The notes: a model not told the origin generated them from the sequence alone. DNA of 64,000 nucleotides from Protaetiibacter mangrovi (GCF_024752305.1 NZ_JANTHX010000004.1:62001-126000); one strand, 5' to 3'. Counted from the stretch's first letter, positions 33,354-41,757 are shown. Made by a program: numbers and translations.

Positions 33354-34772
33354 ATGAACTCGCTGTCCGCGCGCGCATTGGCATTGCTCATGGTCGATTG
33401 GCGCGGGTCCAATGGGCCCGCGTACCTCGCATTGGCCGACCGCGTCCGCCTGCTCGTGCTCGACGGCCGCATTCCGCTTGGCACGCGCCTGCCCGCCGAG
33501 CGCGAGCTCGCCGCCCAGTTGGAGCTCAGCCGCACCACCGTCTCGGCCGCCTACGCCGACCTCCGCGACAGCGGCTACCTCGAGAGCGTGCGGGGCTCCG
33601 GCAGCACCGCCCGCCTGCCGCACGAGGGCGGTGTCGACCTCGACCTGTTCGGCGACGCGCCCCTCGACTTCTCGAAGGCGTCGCTTCCGGCGCTGCCGTC
33701 CGTGGCGCAGGCCGCGCAGGCGGCCGTCGACCGTCTGCCGAGCTTCCTCTCCGACAGCGGCTTCGACCCGTTCGGCCTGCTCGTGCTGCGGCGCGCGATC
33801 GCCGACCGCTACAGCGAGCGCGGTCTGCCGACCGATCCGGAGCAGATCATGATCACGGTCGGCGCCCAGTCGGCCATCCACCTGCTCGCCCGCACCCTGC
33901 TCGCCCGGGGCGACCGTGCGATCGTCGAGTCCCCCGGCTACCCGCACGCCTTCGACGCGCTGAAGGCGGCAGGCGCCCGACTCGTGCCGGTCGCCGTGAC
34001 GACCGACGAGGGGTGGGATGTGTCGGGCCTCGAGCAGGCGTTCCAGCGCACGAGCCCGACGGTCGCCTACCTCATGCCCGAGTTCCAGAACCCGACCGGC
34101 CGCACCATGGACGAGACGACGCGCGCGCGGGTGCTCGAGCTCGCGCAGCGCGAGGGCACGACGCTCATCGTCGACGAGACGATGACGGGCCTCGGCCTCG
34201 ACGGGCAGGCCCGTACGGCGCCGTTCCCGGTGGCGCGGAACGTGGTGATCATCGGATCGGTCGGCAAGTCGATCTGGGGCGGCCTGCGCATCGGGTGGGT
34301 GCGCGCCGAGCGCGAGCTCATCCAGCGGATGGCACGGGCGCGATTCGCGAGCGACCTCGGCACCCCGATCCTCGACCAGCTCGTCGTCGCCGAGCTCGTG
34401 CCCGACTACGAGCAGATCCTGGCCGGCCGTCGCGCCTACCTGCGGCAGGGCCGCGACCATCTGGCGAAGCGCATCCGGCAGCAGCTCCCGGGTTGGCGGA
34501 TGCCGCACGTCGAGGGCGGCATCGTCGCCTGGGTGAACATCGGCGCCCCCCTCAGCTCGCAGCTCGCCCTGCAGGCCCGCAACGAGGGGCTGGTGATCGG
34601 CGCCGGCCCCCGGTTCGGGCTCGACGGCGTCTTCGAGCGCTTCCTGCGCATCCCGTTCGGGATGCCCGCCGATCAGCTCGACCGCGGCGTCGACGCGCTC
34701 GCGGCCGCCTGGCACGCGGTCACCCGCAGCGGCGTTCGCCTCGACGACACCGACCTCGCCCACGTCGTCTGA
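33354..34772 (+). CDS. MocR-type (GntR/aminotransferase) regulator, YczR-like
   Basis: This 472-residue fusion has a GntR winged helix at about 20-90 (GTRLPAERELAAQLELSRTT, then GYLESVRGSGSTARL) and a fold-type I PLP domain at about 100-470. The PLP lysine lies in SVGKSIWGGLRIGW. PLP-site segments include VTVGAQSAIHLLARTLL and PEFQNPTGRTM. MocR proteins sense PLP or amino-acid adducts. Position divergent to yczE supports the YczR subgroup. Around residues 8-27 the codons ATT, TTG, AAT appear in an ATTGG/CCAAT cluster, which is odd for this genome. Confidence 0.92.
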   Translation: MNSLSARALALLMVDWRGSNGPAYLALADRVRLLVLDGRIPLGTRLPAERELAAQLELSRTTVSAAYADLRDSGYLESVRGSGSTARLPHEGGVDLDLFGDAPLDFSKASLPALPSVAQAAQAAVDRLPSFLSDSGFDPFGLLVLRRAIADRYSERGLPTDPEQIMITVGAQSAIHLLARTLLARGDRAIVESPGYPHAFDALKAAGARLVPVAVTTDEGWDVSGLEQAFQRTSPTVAYLMPEFQNPTGRTMDETTRARVLELAQREGTTLIVDETMTGLGLDGQARTAPFPVARNVVIIGSVGKSIWGGLRIGWVRAERELIQRMARARFASDLGTPILDQLVVAELVPDYEQILAGRRAYLRQGRDHLAKRIRQQLPGWRMPHVEGGIVAWVNIGAPLSSQLALQARNEGLVIGAGPRFGLDGVFERFLRIPFGMPADQLDRGVDALAAAWHAVTRSGVRLDDTDLAHVV

Positions 34773-34790
34773 GCGCGCGGCCCTCTGCCA

Positions 34791-34854
34791 CGAGCGCTAC
34801 CGGAATCGCCGACCGCTACCCGTAGATCGGTAGCGCTCGCCGAAACGGGTAGCG
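34791..34854. repeat. Intergenic element, interleaved words CGAGCGCTACC and CGCTACCCGT
   Basis: CGAGCGCTACC (34791-34801) pairs with GGTAGCGCTCG (34829-34839). CGCTACCCGT (34814-34823) pairs with ACGGGTAGCG (34845-34854). The two stems interlock, so only one can form at a time or a pseudoknot would result. It lies downstream of the MocR gene and upstream of the RND gene on the same strand. Confidence 0.8.
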
Positions 34855-34911
34855 CTCGCGGAGCCGGCACGTTCATCCCGCGGGAGTACGCGGCGCCGGC
34901 GGAACCGCTGC

Positions 34912-34987
34912 GATACTGAATCGAGTGCACGGCGCCGTGCGCAGCCTCCGCCGCGCATGCGGCATCCACAGCACCCTCGGGGGATCC
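34912..34987 (+). promoter_or_regulatory. Promoter and leader of the RND transporter gene
   Basis: GATACT (34912-34917), preceded by TGC as in an extended -10, could start transcription near 34925. A GTG there would be leaderless, but the GGGGGAT just before the GTG at 34988 is a normal ribosome binding site. That start also gives a typical RND N-terminus, so 34925-34987 is taken as a leader. Confidence 0.4.
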
Positions 34988-37900
34988 GTGTCTCTGCTCT
35001 CGGTATTCAGTCTGCGCAACCGCGCGCTCATCGCACTGCTCACGATCGTGGTCGCCCTGTTCGGGGGCTACGCGCTCACGGCGCTCAAGCTGGAGCTGTT
35101 CCCCTCCCTCACGCTCCCGAACGTCACGATCGTCACGACCTACCCCGGCGCGAGCCCCGAGGTCGTCGAGAACGACGTGTCGACGCCGATCGAGACCGCC
35201 ATCCAGGGGGTCGAGGGGCTCGACTCGACCTCGGCCACCAGCTCCGCGGGCATCTCGACGGTGCAGGCGAGCTTCTCCTACGGCACCGACCTGACCCGCG
35301 CCGAGCAGAAGGTGGAGCTCGCGGTCGGACGCATCCAGTCGCAGCTGCCGTCGGGCGTCGACCCCCAGGTGGTCACCTTCTCGATCGGCGACTTCCCGGT
35401 GGTGCAGATCGCCGTCACGAGCGACCTCGACTCGGCCGACCTCGCGGCCCGCCTCGACACCCTCACGGTTCCGGCCATCGAGCAGCTCGACGGCGTGAGC
35501 GCCGCCACCGTCTACGGCGCCACCGGCCAGCGCATCACCATCACCCCGGATGCCGCATCCCTCGCCGCCGACGGACTCACCACCCAGGCGATCCGCGACG
35601 CCCTGAGGGCGAACGGCATCCTGATCGCCGCCGGCACGGTCGACGAGGGCGACAAGACCCTCACCGTGCAGGCGGGCGTCAAGATCGACTCGACCGACAC
35701 GCTCGCGAGCCTGCCGCTGCTCGGCGGCGCGGCACCTGCGACCATCGGCGACGTCGCCGAGGTGCAGATCGTCGACAACCCCATCACCGGCATCTCGCGC
35801 GTCAATGGCGAGCCGTCGCTGACGATCGCGATCACCAAGACCCCGTCGGGCAACACCGTCGACGTCTCGCGCGAGGTGAACGAGCAGCTCGACGACCTCG
35901 CCGCGCAGCTCGGGGGCGACACGACGTTCACGATCGTCTTCGACCAGGCGCCGTTCATCGAGCGCTCCATCGAGTCGCTCGCGACCGAGGGTCTGCTCGG
36001 CCTCGGCTTCGCCGTGATCGTGATCTTCGTCTTCCTGCTCTCGGTGCGCTCCACCCTGGTCGCCGCGATCTCGATCCCGATCTCGGTGCTCATCACCTTC
36101 CTGTCGATGTTCGCCGTCGGCTACACCCTCAACGTGCTCACCCTCGGCGCCCTCACGATCGCCATCGGCCGCGTCGTCGACGACTCGATCGTCGTCATCG
36201 AGAACATCAAGAGACACCTGGGTCTCGGCGAGGAGAAGAAGGACGCGATCCTGAAGGGCGTGAAGGAGGTCGCGGTGGCGATCACCGCGTCGACCGTCAC
36301 CACGGTCGCCGTGTTCCTGCCCATCGCGCTCGTCGGCGACATCACCGGGGAGCTGTTCCGGCCGTTCGCGCTGACCGTCACGATCGCGCTCGCCGCCTCG
36401 CTCTTCGTCGCCCTCACGATCGTGCCGGTGCTCGCCTACTGGTTCCTGAAGGCCAAGCCGCACCACGCCCACGACGCGACGGAGGCCGACACCGAGCACC
36501 CCGTCGACGAGCTCGAGCACCCCTCGGCGCTGCAGAAGGGCTACCTGCCGGTCATCCGCTGGACGGTCAAGCGCCCCGCCCTCACGATCCTGGCCGCGGC
36601 CCTCGTGCTGGTCGGCACCCTTGCGCTCGTGCCGTTCGTGCCCACCAACTTCGTCGGCAACTCCGGGCAGAACACCCTCTCCGTCACCCAGACGATGCCG
36701 GCCGGCACGAGCCTCGACGCCAAGGACACCGCCGCGAAGCAGCTCGAGTCGGCCCTCGAGGGCGTCGACGGCATCGACACCGTGCAGGTCTCCGTCGGCT
36801 CGAGCGGCGGCACGAGCTCGGCGCTCGCCGCGCTGTTCGGCGGCGGCGGCTCCACCACCTTCTCCATCACGACCGACGACTCGGCCGACCAGGACGCCAT
36901 CCGCTCCGACGTGCAGGACGTCATCGATGGCCTCGACCCGGATGAGGTGGGCGAGGTCTCCGTCTCGTCCGGCTCCGGCGGCGGCGGCTTCTCGAACGAC
37001 ATCGCGATCGAGATCACCGCGCCCGACGCCGACACCCTGCAGCAGGCGAGCGACCAGGTGCTCGCGGCCATGGAGGACCTCGACGTGACCCAGCAGGCCG
37101 AGTCGAACCTCTCCGCCACTCAGCCCTACATCGCCATCGAGGTCGACCGTGAGAAGGCGGCGGCCGCCGGACTCACCGAGGTCGCCGTCGGCGGCATCGT
37201 CGCCGAGGCGATGCTGCCCGCGTCGATCGGCTCCGTCGTGATCGACGGCGACACGCTCTCCGTCTACATCGACAACCCGGCCGCGCCGACCACGGTCGAC
37301 GAGCTGAAGGACTTCGTGATCCCGACCCTCGCCGGGCCGCAGCCGCTCAGCGCGCTCGCCACCGTCGAGGAGGTCGACGGACCTGCGTCGATCACCACCC
37401 AGCGCGGCGTGCGCACCGCGACGGTGTCGATCACGCCCGACACCGCCGACATCGGCACGGCATCCGCGACCGTCACGGCCGAGCTCGCCGCTCTCGACCT
37501 GCCCGACGGCGTCACCGCCACCGTGGGCGGCGTCACCGCCGACCAGCAGGACGCCTTCAGCCAGCTCGGCCTCGCCCTGCTCGCGGCGATCCTCATCGTC
37601 TACACGGTGATGGTCGCGACGTTCCGCAGCCTCCGCCAGCCGCTGCTGCTGCTCGTGTCGGTGCCGTTCGCGGCGACCGGCGCCATCCTGCTGCAGCTCG
37701 CCTCCGGCATCCCGCTCGGCGTCGCGTCCATCATCGGCCTGCTCATGCTCATCGGCATCGTCGTCACCAACGCGATCGTGCTCGTCGACCTCGTCAACCA
37801 GTACCGGGATCGTGGCATGGGCGTGGTGGACGCGGTCGTGCACGGCGCCTCGCGTCGTCTGCGGCCCATCCTCATGACGGCGCTCGCGACGATCTTCGCG

Positions 37901-38089
37901 CTCATCCCGATGGCGGTCGGCCTCACCGGCCACAGCGGCTTCATCTCGCAGCCTCTCGCGATCGTGGTGATCGGCGGGCTCATCTCGTCGACCGTGCTGA
38001 CGCTCGTGGTGCTCCCCTCCCTCTACACGCTCGTCGAGGGGGCGAAGGGGCGTCGAGAGGCCCGCCGCGCCGCCAAGGCCGCTGCGTAG
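34988..38089 (+). CDS. RND-superfamily efflux permease (HAE1/AcrB-like)
   Basis: This protein of about 1033 residues begins LSVFSLRNRALIALLTIVVA. It continues KLELFPSLTLPNVTIVTTYPGASPEVVE and ENDVSTPIETAIQGVEG, all standard for AcrB-like permeases. GRVVDDSIVVIENIKRHL near residue 393 carries the paired aspartates of the proton relay in span 4. The second half repeats span pattern and porter domains, ending VVLPSLYTLVEGAKGRREAR. The organism has no outer membrane and no membrane-fusion or channel partner is nearby. The transporter would therefore export substrate across the single membrane, perhaps lipids or drugs. An in-frame GTG at 34925 is an alternative start. Confidence 0.93.
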   Translation: MSLLSVFSLRNRALIALLTIVVALFGGYALTALKLELFPSLTLPNVTIVTTYPGASPEVVENDVSTPIETAIQGVEGLDSTSATSSAGISTVQASFSYGTDLTRAEQKVELAVGRIQSQLPSGVDPQVVTFSIGDFPVVQIAVTSDLDSADLAARLDTLTVPAIEQLDGVSAATVYGATGQRITITPDAASLAADGLTTQAIRDALRANGILIAAGTVDEGDKTLTVQAGVKIDSTDTLASLPLLGGAAPATIGDVAEVQIVDNPITGISRVNGEPSLTIAITKTPSGNTVDVSREVNEQLDDLAAQLGGDTTFTIVFDQAPFIERSIESLATEGLLGLGFAVIVIFVFLLSVRSTLVAAISIPISVLITFLSMFAVGYTLNVLTLGALTIAIGRVVDDSIVVIENIKRHLGLGEEKKDAILKGVKEVAVAITASTVTTVAVFLPIALVGDITGELFRPFALTVTIALAASLFVALTIVPVLAYWFLKAKPHHAHDATEADTEHPVDELEHPSALQKGYLPVIRWTVKRPALTILAAALVLVGTLALVPFVPTNFVGNSGQNTLSVTQTMPAGTSLDAKDTAAKQLESALEGVDGIDTVQVSVGSSGGTSSALAALFGGGGSTTFSITTDDSADQDAIRSDVQDVIDGLDPDEVGEVSVSSGSGGGGFSNDIAIEITAPDADTLQQASDQVLAAMEDLDVTQQAESNLSATQPYIAIEVDREKAAAAGLTEVAVGGIVAEAMLPASIGSVVIDGDTLSVYIDNPAAPTTVDELKDFVIPTLAGPQPLSALATVEEVDGPASITTQRGVRTATVSITPDTADIGTASATVTAELAALDLPDGVTATVGGVTADQQDAFSQLGLALLAAILIVYTVMVATFRSLRQPLLLLVSVPFAATGAILLQLASGIPLGVASIIGLLMLIGIVVTNAIVLVDLVNQYRDRGMGVVDAVVHGASRRLRPILMTALATIFALIPMAVGLTGHSGFISQPLAIVVIGGLISSTVLTLVVLPSLYTLVEGAKGRREARRAAKAAA

Positions 38090-38217
38090 CACTCGACGCT
38101 TCGCGGTGGCGCGGGGTCGCTTTCGGGCCGCATGCCCTCGCGCGCCTGAACGGCGCGCTCCCGCCCGGCCCGGTGCCAGCGTCCCGAAAGCGACCCCGCA
38201 CCCCCGCTTCGCTCGGG
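38089..38217. repeat. Large intergenic hairpin with exchangeable stem (copy 2)
   Basis: It starts AGCACTCGACGCTTCGCGG and ends ACCCCCGCTTCGCTCGGG, as in the copy at 10264-10400. The stem here is GCGGGGTCGCTTTCGGG with CCCGAAAGCGACCCCGC, again 17 bp without mismatch but unrelated to the other stem. Loop blocks GCATGCCCTCGCG, CGGCGCGCTCCCGCC and GTGCCAGCGTCCCG are shared. Confidence 0.85.
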
Positions 38218-38228
38218 TCCGAACTCAG

Positions 38229-38273
38229 GTGGTCGAGGAGCGCCGTGCGTAGCGCGACGCGTCTCGAGACCAG
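38229..38273. repeat. GGTCGAG...CTCGAGACC inverted repeat (copy 1)
   Basis: GTGGTCGAG and CTCGAGACCAGC flank a centre containing GCGCCGTGCGTAGCGCG. It lies directly beside the large hairpin and reaches the end of the convergent esterase gene. The outer words match those at 41521-41557. Confidence 0.6.
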
Positions 38274-38279
38274 CGTCCA

Positions 38280-39272
38280 CTACGGGGCGGCGTCCGCGGG
38301 GGGTTCGTCGGTGGCGGGGGCGACCGGCAGCTCCGTCGGGGCGAGGGTGCGCGCGTAGAAGTCGAGGATGCGCTGCTTGAGCCCGTCGTCGATCATCGCG
38401 ATCGAGTGCAGGCGGCCCTCGACCGTGACGAAGGTGGTGTCGACGCCCGCGTCGCGCAGGGCGCGCACGAAGATCCGCGCCTGCTCGAGCGGGATCATCT
38501 CGTCGGTCGAGTGCGCCACGAAGAACGGCGGATCGGTCTCGTCGACCCAGGTGTCGGCGGATGCGGCGGACGCGGCCGGGCAGTCGTCCGCGGTGACGCA
38601 GCCGAGGTAGGCGAGCTGCACGGGCACGAAGTCGTCGGTCACGGCGACACCGGTCAGGTCGATCGGCCCCGAGAGCTCGACGACCGCCGCCACGCGCGCA
38701 CCCTCGTCGAGCGCACCGGTGCCGCGGGTACCGAGCAGCGACACCAGGTTCGCGCCGGCCGACCCCCCGAACGCGCCGATGCGGTCCGGGTCGATCCCGA
38801 AACGGGCGACCTGCTCGGGTTCGCGGAGCCACTCGACGGCTGCGCTCACGTCGTCGATCGCGGCCGGGTAGGGGTTCGCCGGGGCGAGCCGGTAGTTCAC
38901 CGCGAAGGTGGGGTATCCCGATCGCGCGAGCCACTGGCAGACCGCGCGCCACGCGATGTCGTTCTTCGAGCCGCGCGCCCAGCTCCCGCCGTGCACCACG
39001 ACGATCGCCGCCCGGGCCGGATCGGTGAGCGCGTCGAAGTCGAGCGGGCTGCAGGCGTCGAGCAGCAGGGGCTGGCCGTCGACCGCGCCGTACTCGATGT
39101 CGACGGTCGTCGGGATCTCGGGGTCGGTCGCGAGGTTCGGATTGCTCGACACGACGACCCCCTCGACCTCGGTGGTGGCCTCGTCGCCGGTGGGGGCGCA
39201 TCCGGCGAGCAGCACCACGGCGCCGAGCAGCGCGGCCCCGAGGGCGGCACGTGTCGGGTTCGCGGCGCGCAT
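38280..39272 (-). CDS. Lipoprotein alpha/beta-hydrolase (carboxylesterase-like)
   Basis: This 330-residue exported protein has a lipobox VLLAGC (Cys near residue 24) and an esterase domain. AIVVVHGGSWARGSKND gives the HGG oxyanion hole, and GIDPDRIGAFGGSAGANLVS gives the nucleophile GGSAG. The Asp lies around PPFFVAHSTDEMIPLE and the His in VEGRLHSIAM. This is the BD-FAE/hormone-sensitive-lipase-like group, typically acting on ester-linked side groups or lipids outside the cell. The ATG at 39272 gives the proper signal peptide. The stop TAG lies at the edge of the repeat region. Confidence 0.9.
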   Translation of the reverse strand: MRAANPTRAALGAALLGAVVLLAGCAPTGDEATTEVEGVVVSSNPNLATDPEIPTTVDIEYGAVDGQPLLLDACSPLDFDALTDPARAAIVVVHGGSWARGSKNDIAWRAVCQWLARSGYPTFAVNYRLAPANPYPAAIDDVSAAVEWLREPEQVARFGIDPDRIGAFGGSAGANLVSLLGTRGTGALDEGARVAAVVELSGPIDLTGVAVTDDFVPVQLAYLGCVTADDCPAASAASADTWVDETDPPFFVAHSTDEMIPLEQARIFVRALRDAGVDTTFVTVEGRLHSIAMIDDGLKQRILDFYARTLAPTELPVAPATDEPPADAAP

Positions 39273-39324
39273 GATCGCACTACGGTAACCCCGATGATTC
39301 TCGGCGGATGCACGGGGTTCTTCC

Positions 39325-39540
39325 GCTAAGCTCGGGAAGTCGGCTCTCGACCAACCGCGGCATCGTCCGCGTCGTATGCACTGTGTATGTCGAGCGGGCC
39401 GGATCGCCAGCGCATCCGCTGGTGAGGAATTCCACGAGGAAAACGGCCCCGGTCGACGTCTGTCCGGGTTCTCGCCACGAGCGTGCGGCTCCGTCCGCAT
39501 CCGTTCGCGGCGCACACTCATGAGCACCGGAGAGACACCC
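39325..39540 (+). promoter_or_regulatory. Long 5' leader of the DEAD-box helicase gene
   Basis: TAAGCT (about 39326-39331) is a candidate -10 box, giving a leader of about 200 nt. It contains AT-richer stretches (GTCGTATGCACTGTGTATG, GAGGAATTCCACGAGGAAAAC) that are unusual in this genome. GGAGAG precedes the ATG at 39541. Long leaders on cold-shock-type RNA helicase genes often mediate autoregulation; that is inference. An in-frame ATG at 39520 is less well placed. Confidence 0.4.
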
Positions 39541-41502
39541 ATGTCCTATGACAAGCGCGCCCCGCAGGGCGGCAAGAAGAACACCACCAAGAAGGTCGGC
39601 GGCCCCACCGCCAAGCACCGCGGCTACAAGCCCGAGGCGGACTCCGCCCGCGGCGGCAAGAAGCCGCGCTGGTCGAGCGAGCAGCGCGTGGCCAACGGCC
39701 TCGGCGCCGAGCGTCCCCGCGGCCAGCGTCCCGAGCGCGCCGAAGACGGGCGCCCCAACTGGGAGCCCCGCGGCAAGGACGCACGCAACACCGTCGAGCG
39801 CGCCCCCGCCGCCCGCAAGCGCGACACCGGCTACGGACGCGACCGCGACGACCGCGGATACGGCGACCGCCCCCGCAGCGACCGCGCCGGCGACCGACCG
39901 CACCGCCTGGCCGGCGACCGTCCGCAGCGCCACAGCTACGGCGACGACCGCCCGCGCCGCGACGACCGCGCACGCGACGACCGCCCGGCGCGCAGCTACG
40001 ACGAGCGTCCGCGTCGTGAGTACGGCGACCGCCCGGCCCGCGACGAGCGTCCCGCGCGCAGCTACGACGACCGTCCGCGTCGCGACTACGGCGACCGCCC
40101 GCAGCGCAGCTTCGACGACCGCCGCCCCTCGCGCGACGACCGTCCGCGCTACGACAACGACCGTCCGCGTCGCGAGTACGGCGACCGTCCGCGCCGCGAC
40201 TACGACGAGCGCCCCCGCCGCGACTACGGCGACCGCGCACCCCGGGCCGAGCAGCACGCCCCGCGCCCGATGGTCGAGGACGTGGTGCTCGAGCGCCTCG
40301 AGGCGCAGGCCACGCTGGCCTCGGATGTCGAGGGCATGACCTTCGGCGACCTCGGTCTCGGACAGAACATCGTGCGCGAGCTCGCCGAGCTCGGCGCCAC
40401 GAGCCCGTTCGCCATCCAGGCCGCCACCATCCCCGACGTGCTGTCGGGCGGCGACGTGCTCGGCCGTGGTCGCACCGGCTCGGGCAAGACCATCGCCTTC
40501 GGGGCGCCGCTCGTCGAGCGTCTGCTGCGCATGCAGGCGGGCGACAACAAGCGCCGCGAGTTCGGACGCGCCCCGCGCGCCCTCATCCTCGCGCCGACCC
40601 GCGAGCTCGCGCTGCAGATCGACCGCACCGTGCAGCCGATCGCCCGCAGCGTCGGCCTCTTCACCACGCAGATCTACGGCGGCGTGCCCTACGCCCGTCA
40701 GCTCGGCGCCCTCGAGCGCGGCGTCGACATCGTCATCGGCACCCCGGGCCGCATCCAGGACCTCTCGGCCTCCGGACGCCTCGACCTGTCGAACGTCGTG
40801 ATCACCGTCCTCGACGAGGCCGACCACATGTGCGAGCTCGGCTTCGCCGAGCCGGTCACCGAGATCCTCGACCGCACCGCCGAGGGCGGGCAGCGCCTGC
40901 TGTTCTCCGCCACCCTCGACAAGGGCGTGGCCGACATCGTCGACCGCTACCTCAAGGACCCGGCCGTGCACGAGGTCGCCGGTGAGGACCAGGCGAGCTC
41001 CACGATCGAGCACCGCGTGCTGCTGCTCGACCAGCGCGACAAGCAGGAGGTGCTCATCGAGCTCGCCTCCGGCCCCGGCAAGAAGCTCGTGTTCGCCCGC
41101 ACCCGCGCGTTCGCGGAGCAGCTCGCCGACCTGCTCGACGACGCCGGCATCCGCGCCGAGTCGATCCACGGCGACCTGACCCAGTCGCGCCGTCAGCGCG
41201 CGCTCGAGAAGTTCGCGAACGGTCGCGTGCAGGCGCTCGTGGCGACGGATGTGGCGGCGCGCGGCATCCACGTCGACGACGTGTCGCTCGTGATCCAGGC
41301 GGACGCCCCCGACGAGTACAAGGCGTACCTGCACCGCGCGGGCCGCACCGGCCGCGCCGGCAAGGAGGGCACCGTCGTGACCCTCGTGCCGCGCAACCGC
41401 CGCCGCCGCACCGAGGAGCTGCTGCAGCGCGCCGACATCGTGGCGGAGTGGACGCCGGTCGTCCCCGGCGACGAGATCATCCGCGAGCTCGCCGACCGGT
41501 AG
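39541..41502 (+). CDS. DEAD-box RNA helicase with N-terminal RG/RD-rich disordered region
   Basis: This 653-residue protein has a helicase core at about 265-650. GRTGSGKT (Walker A) lies near residue 310, PTRELALQ is motif Ia, DEAD is at 425-428, FSATLD is motif III, and HRAGRTGRAG (motif VI) lies near 600. It would remodel structured RNA, for ribosome assembly or decay. Residues about 1-243 are low complexity, dominated by repeats of DRPRRDYGDRP and DERPARSYD, highly basic and acidic. In CsdA/RhlE-type helicases such tails are usually C-terminal, so the N-terminal placement is unusual. The ATG at 39541 follows GGAGAG. Confidence 0.95.
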   Translation: MSYDKRAPQGGKKNTTKKVGGPTAKHRGYKPEADSARGGKKPRWSSEQRVANGLGAERPRGQRPERAEDGRPNWEPRGKDARNTVERAPAARKRDTGYGRDRDDRGYGDRPRSDRAGDRPHRLAGDRPQRHSYGDDRPRRDDRARDDRPARSYDERPRREYGDRPARDERPARSYDDRPRRDYGDRPQRSFDDRRPSRDDRPRYDNDRPRREYGDRPRRDYDERPRRDYGDRAPRAEQHAPRPMVEDVVLERLEAQATLASDVEGMTFGDLGLGQNIVRELAELGATSPFAIQAATIPDVLSGGDVLGRGRTGSGKTIAFGAPLVERLLRMQAGDNKRREFGRAPRALILAPTRELALQIDRTVQPIARSVGLFTTQIYGGVPYARQLGALERGVDIVIGTPGRIQDLSASGRLDLSNVVITVLDEADHMCELGFAEPVTEILDRTAEGGQRLLFSATLDKGVADIVDRYLKDPAVHEVAGEDQASSTIEHRVLLLDQRDKQEVLIELASGPGKKLVFARTRAFAEQLADLLDDAGIRAESIHGDLTQSRRQRALEKFANGRVQALVATDVAARGIHVDDVSLVIQADAPDEYKAYLHRAGRTGRAGKEGTVVTLVPRNRRRRTEELLQRADIVAEWTPVVPGDEIIRELADR

Positions 41503-41520
41503 GTCAGCGCGGGCAACCCG

Positions 41521-41557
41521 CTGGTCGAGTAGCCGCGCAGCGGCGTATCGAGACCCC
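41521..41557. repeat. GGTCGAG...CGAGACC inverted repeat (copy 2)
   Basis: CTGGTCGAG (41521-41529) and ATCGAGACC (about 41548-41556) flank AGCCGCGCAGCGGCG. It leads directly into the helicase-gene terminator hairpin. The outer words match the copy at 38229-38273. Confidence 0.65.
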
Positions 41558-41588
41558 CGGCACGTGTGCAGACACCTGCCGGGGGTCT
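41551..41588 (+). terminator. Terminator hairpin after the DEAD-box helicase gene
   Basis: AGACCCCCGGCA (41551-41562) pairs perfectly with TGCCGGGGGTCT (41577-41588); inside, GTGT and ACAC extend the stem. The tail is TCTCGAC, so there is no real T-run. It is a strong hairpin of the kind common in GC-rich actinobacteria. Confidence 0.75.
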
Positions 41589-41613
41589 TCTCGACTCCAG
41601 CTCCAGCGCGCAC

Positions 41614-41641
41614 ATGAGCGGCGCATGAACTGTGCGTGACG
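41614..41641 (+). promoter_or_regulatory. Three 11-bp-spaced repeats upstream of the nuclease gene (PHO-box-like)
   Basis: ATGAGC (41614), ATGAAC (41625) and GTGACG (41636) recur every 11 bp, as TGA plus two positions. On the minus strand the first two read as GTTCATGCGCC then GCTCATGTGCG. Streptomyces PhoP boxes are 11-bp direct repeats starting GTTCA. The site stands 120-145 nt before the nuclease/nucleotidase start, a gene type often in the phosphate regulon. Confidence 0.35.
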
Positions 41642-41757
41642 CGGATGCGCGGGGTCTTGCGGGATCGGTCGCGTTCGGGCGAAGGTGGGAGGTGGCCCCC
41701 AAAGGGGGGACAACCCGACCAACGCAGTCCACCCCGAACAACGGAGCACCGCGCGTC

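Noticed and set aside
34673-38092. A 1139-codon open frame on the minus strand opposite the RND transporter
   Set aside because: Antisense shadow; the plus-strand protein has full family motifs.
39830-40250. Tandem DNA repeats that look at first like a CRISPR array
   Set aside because: The units are in frame, 30-40 bp of variable length, and encode the DRPRR repeats of the helicase; no spacer-repeat regularity.
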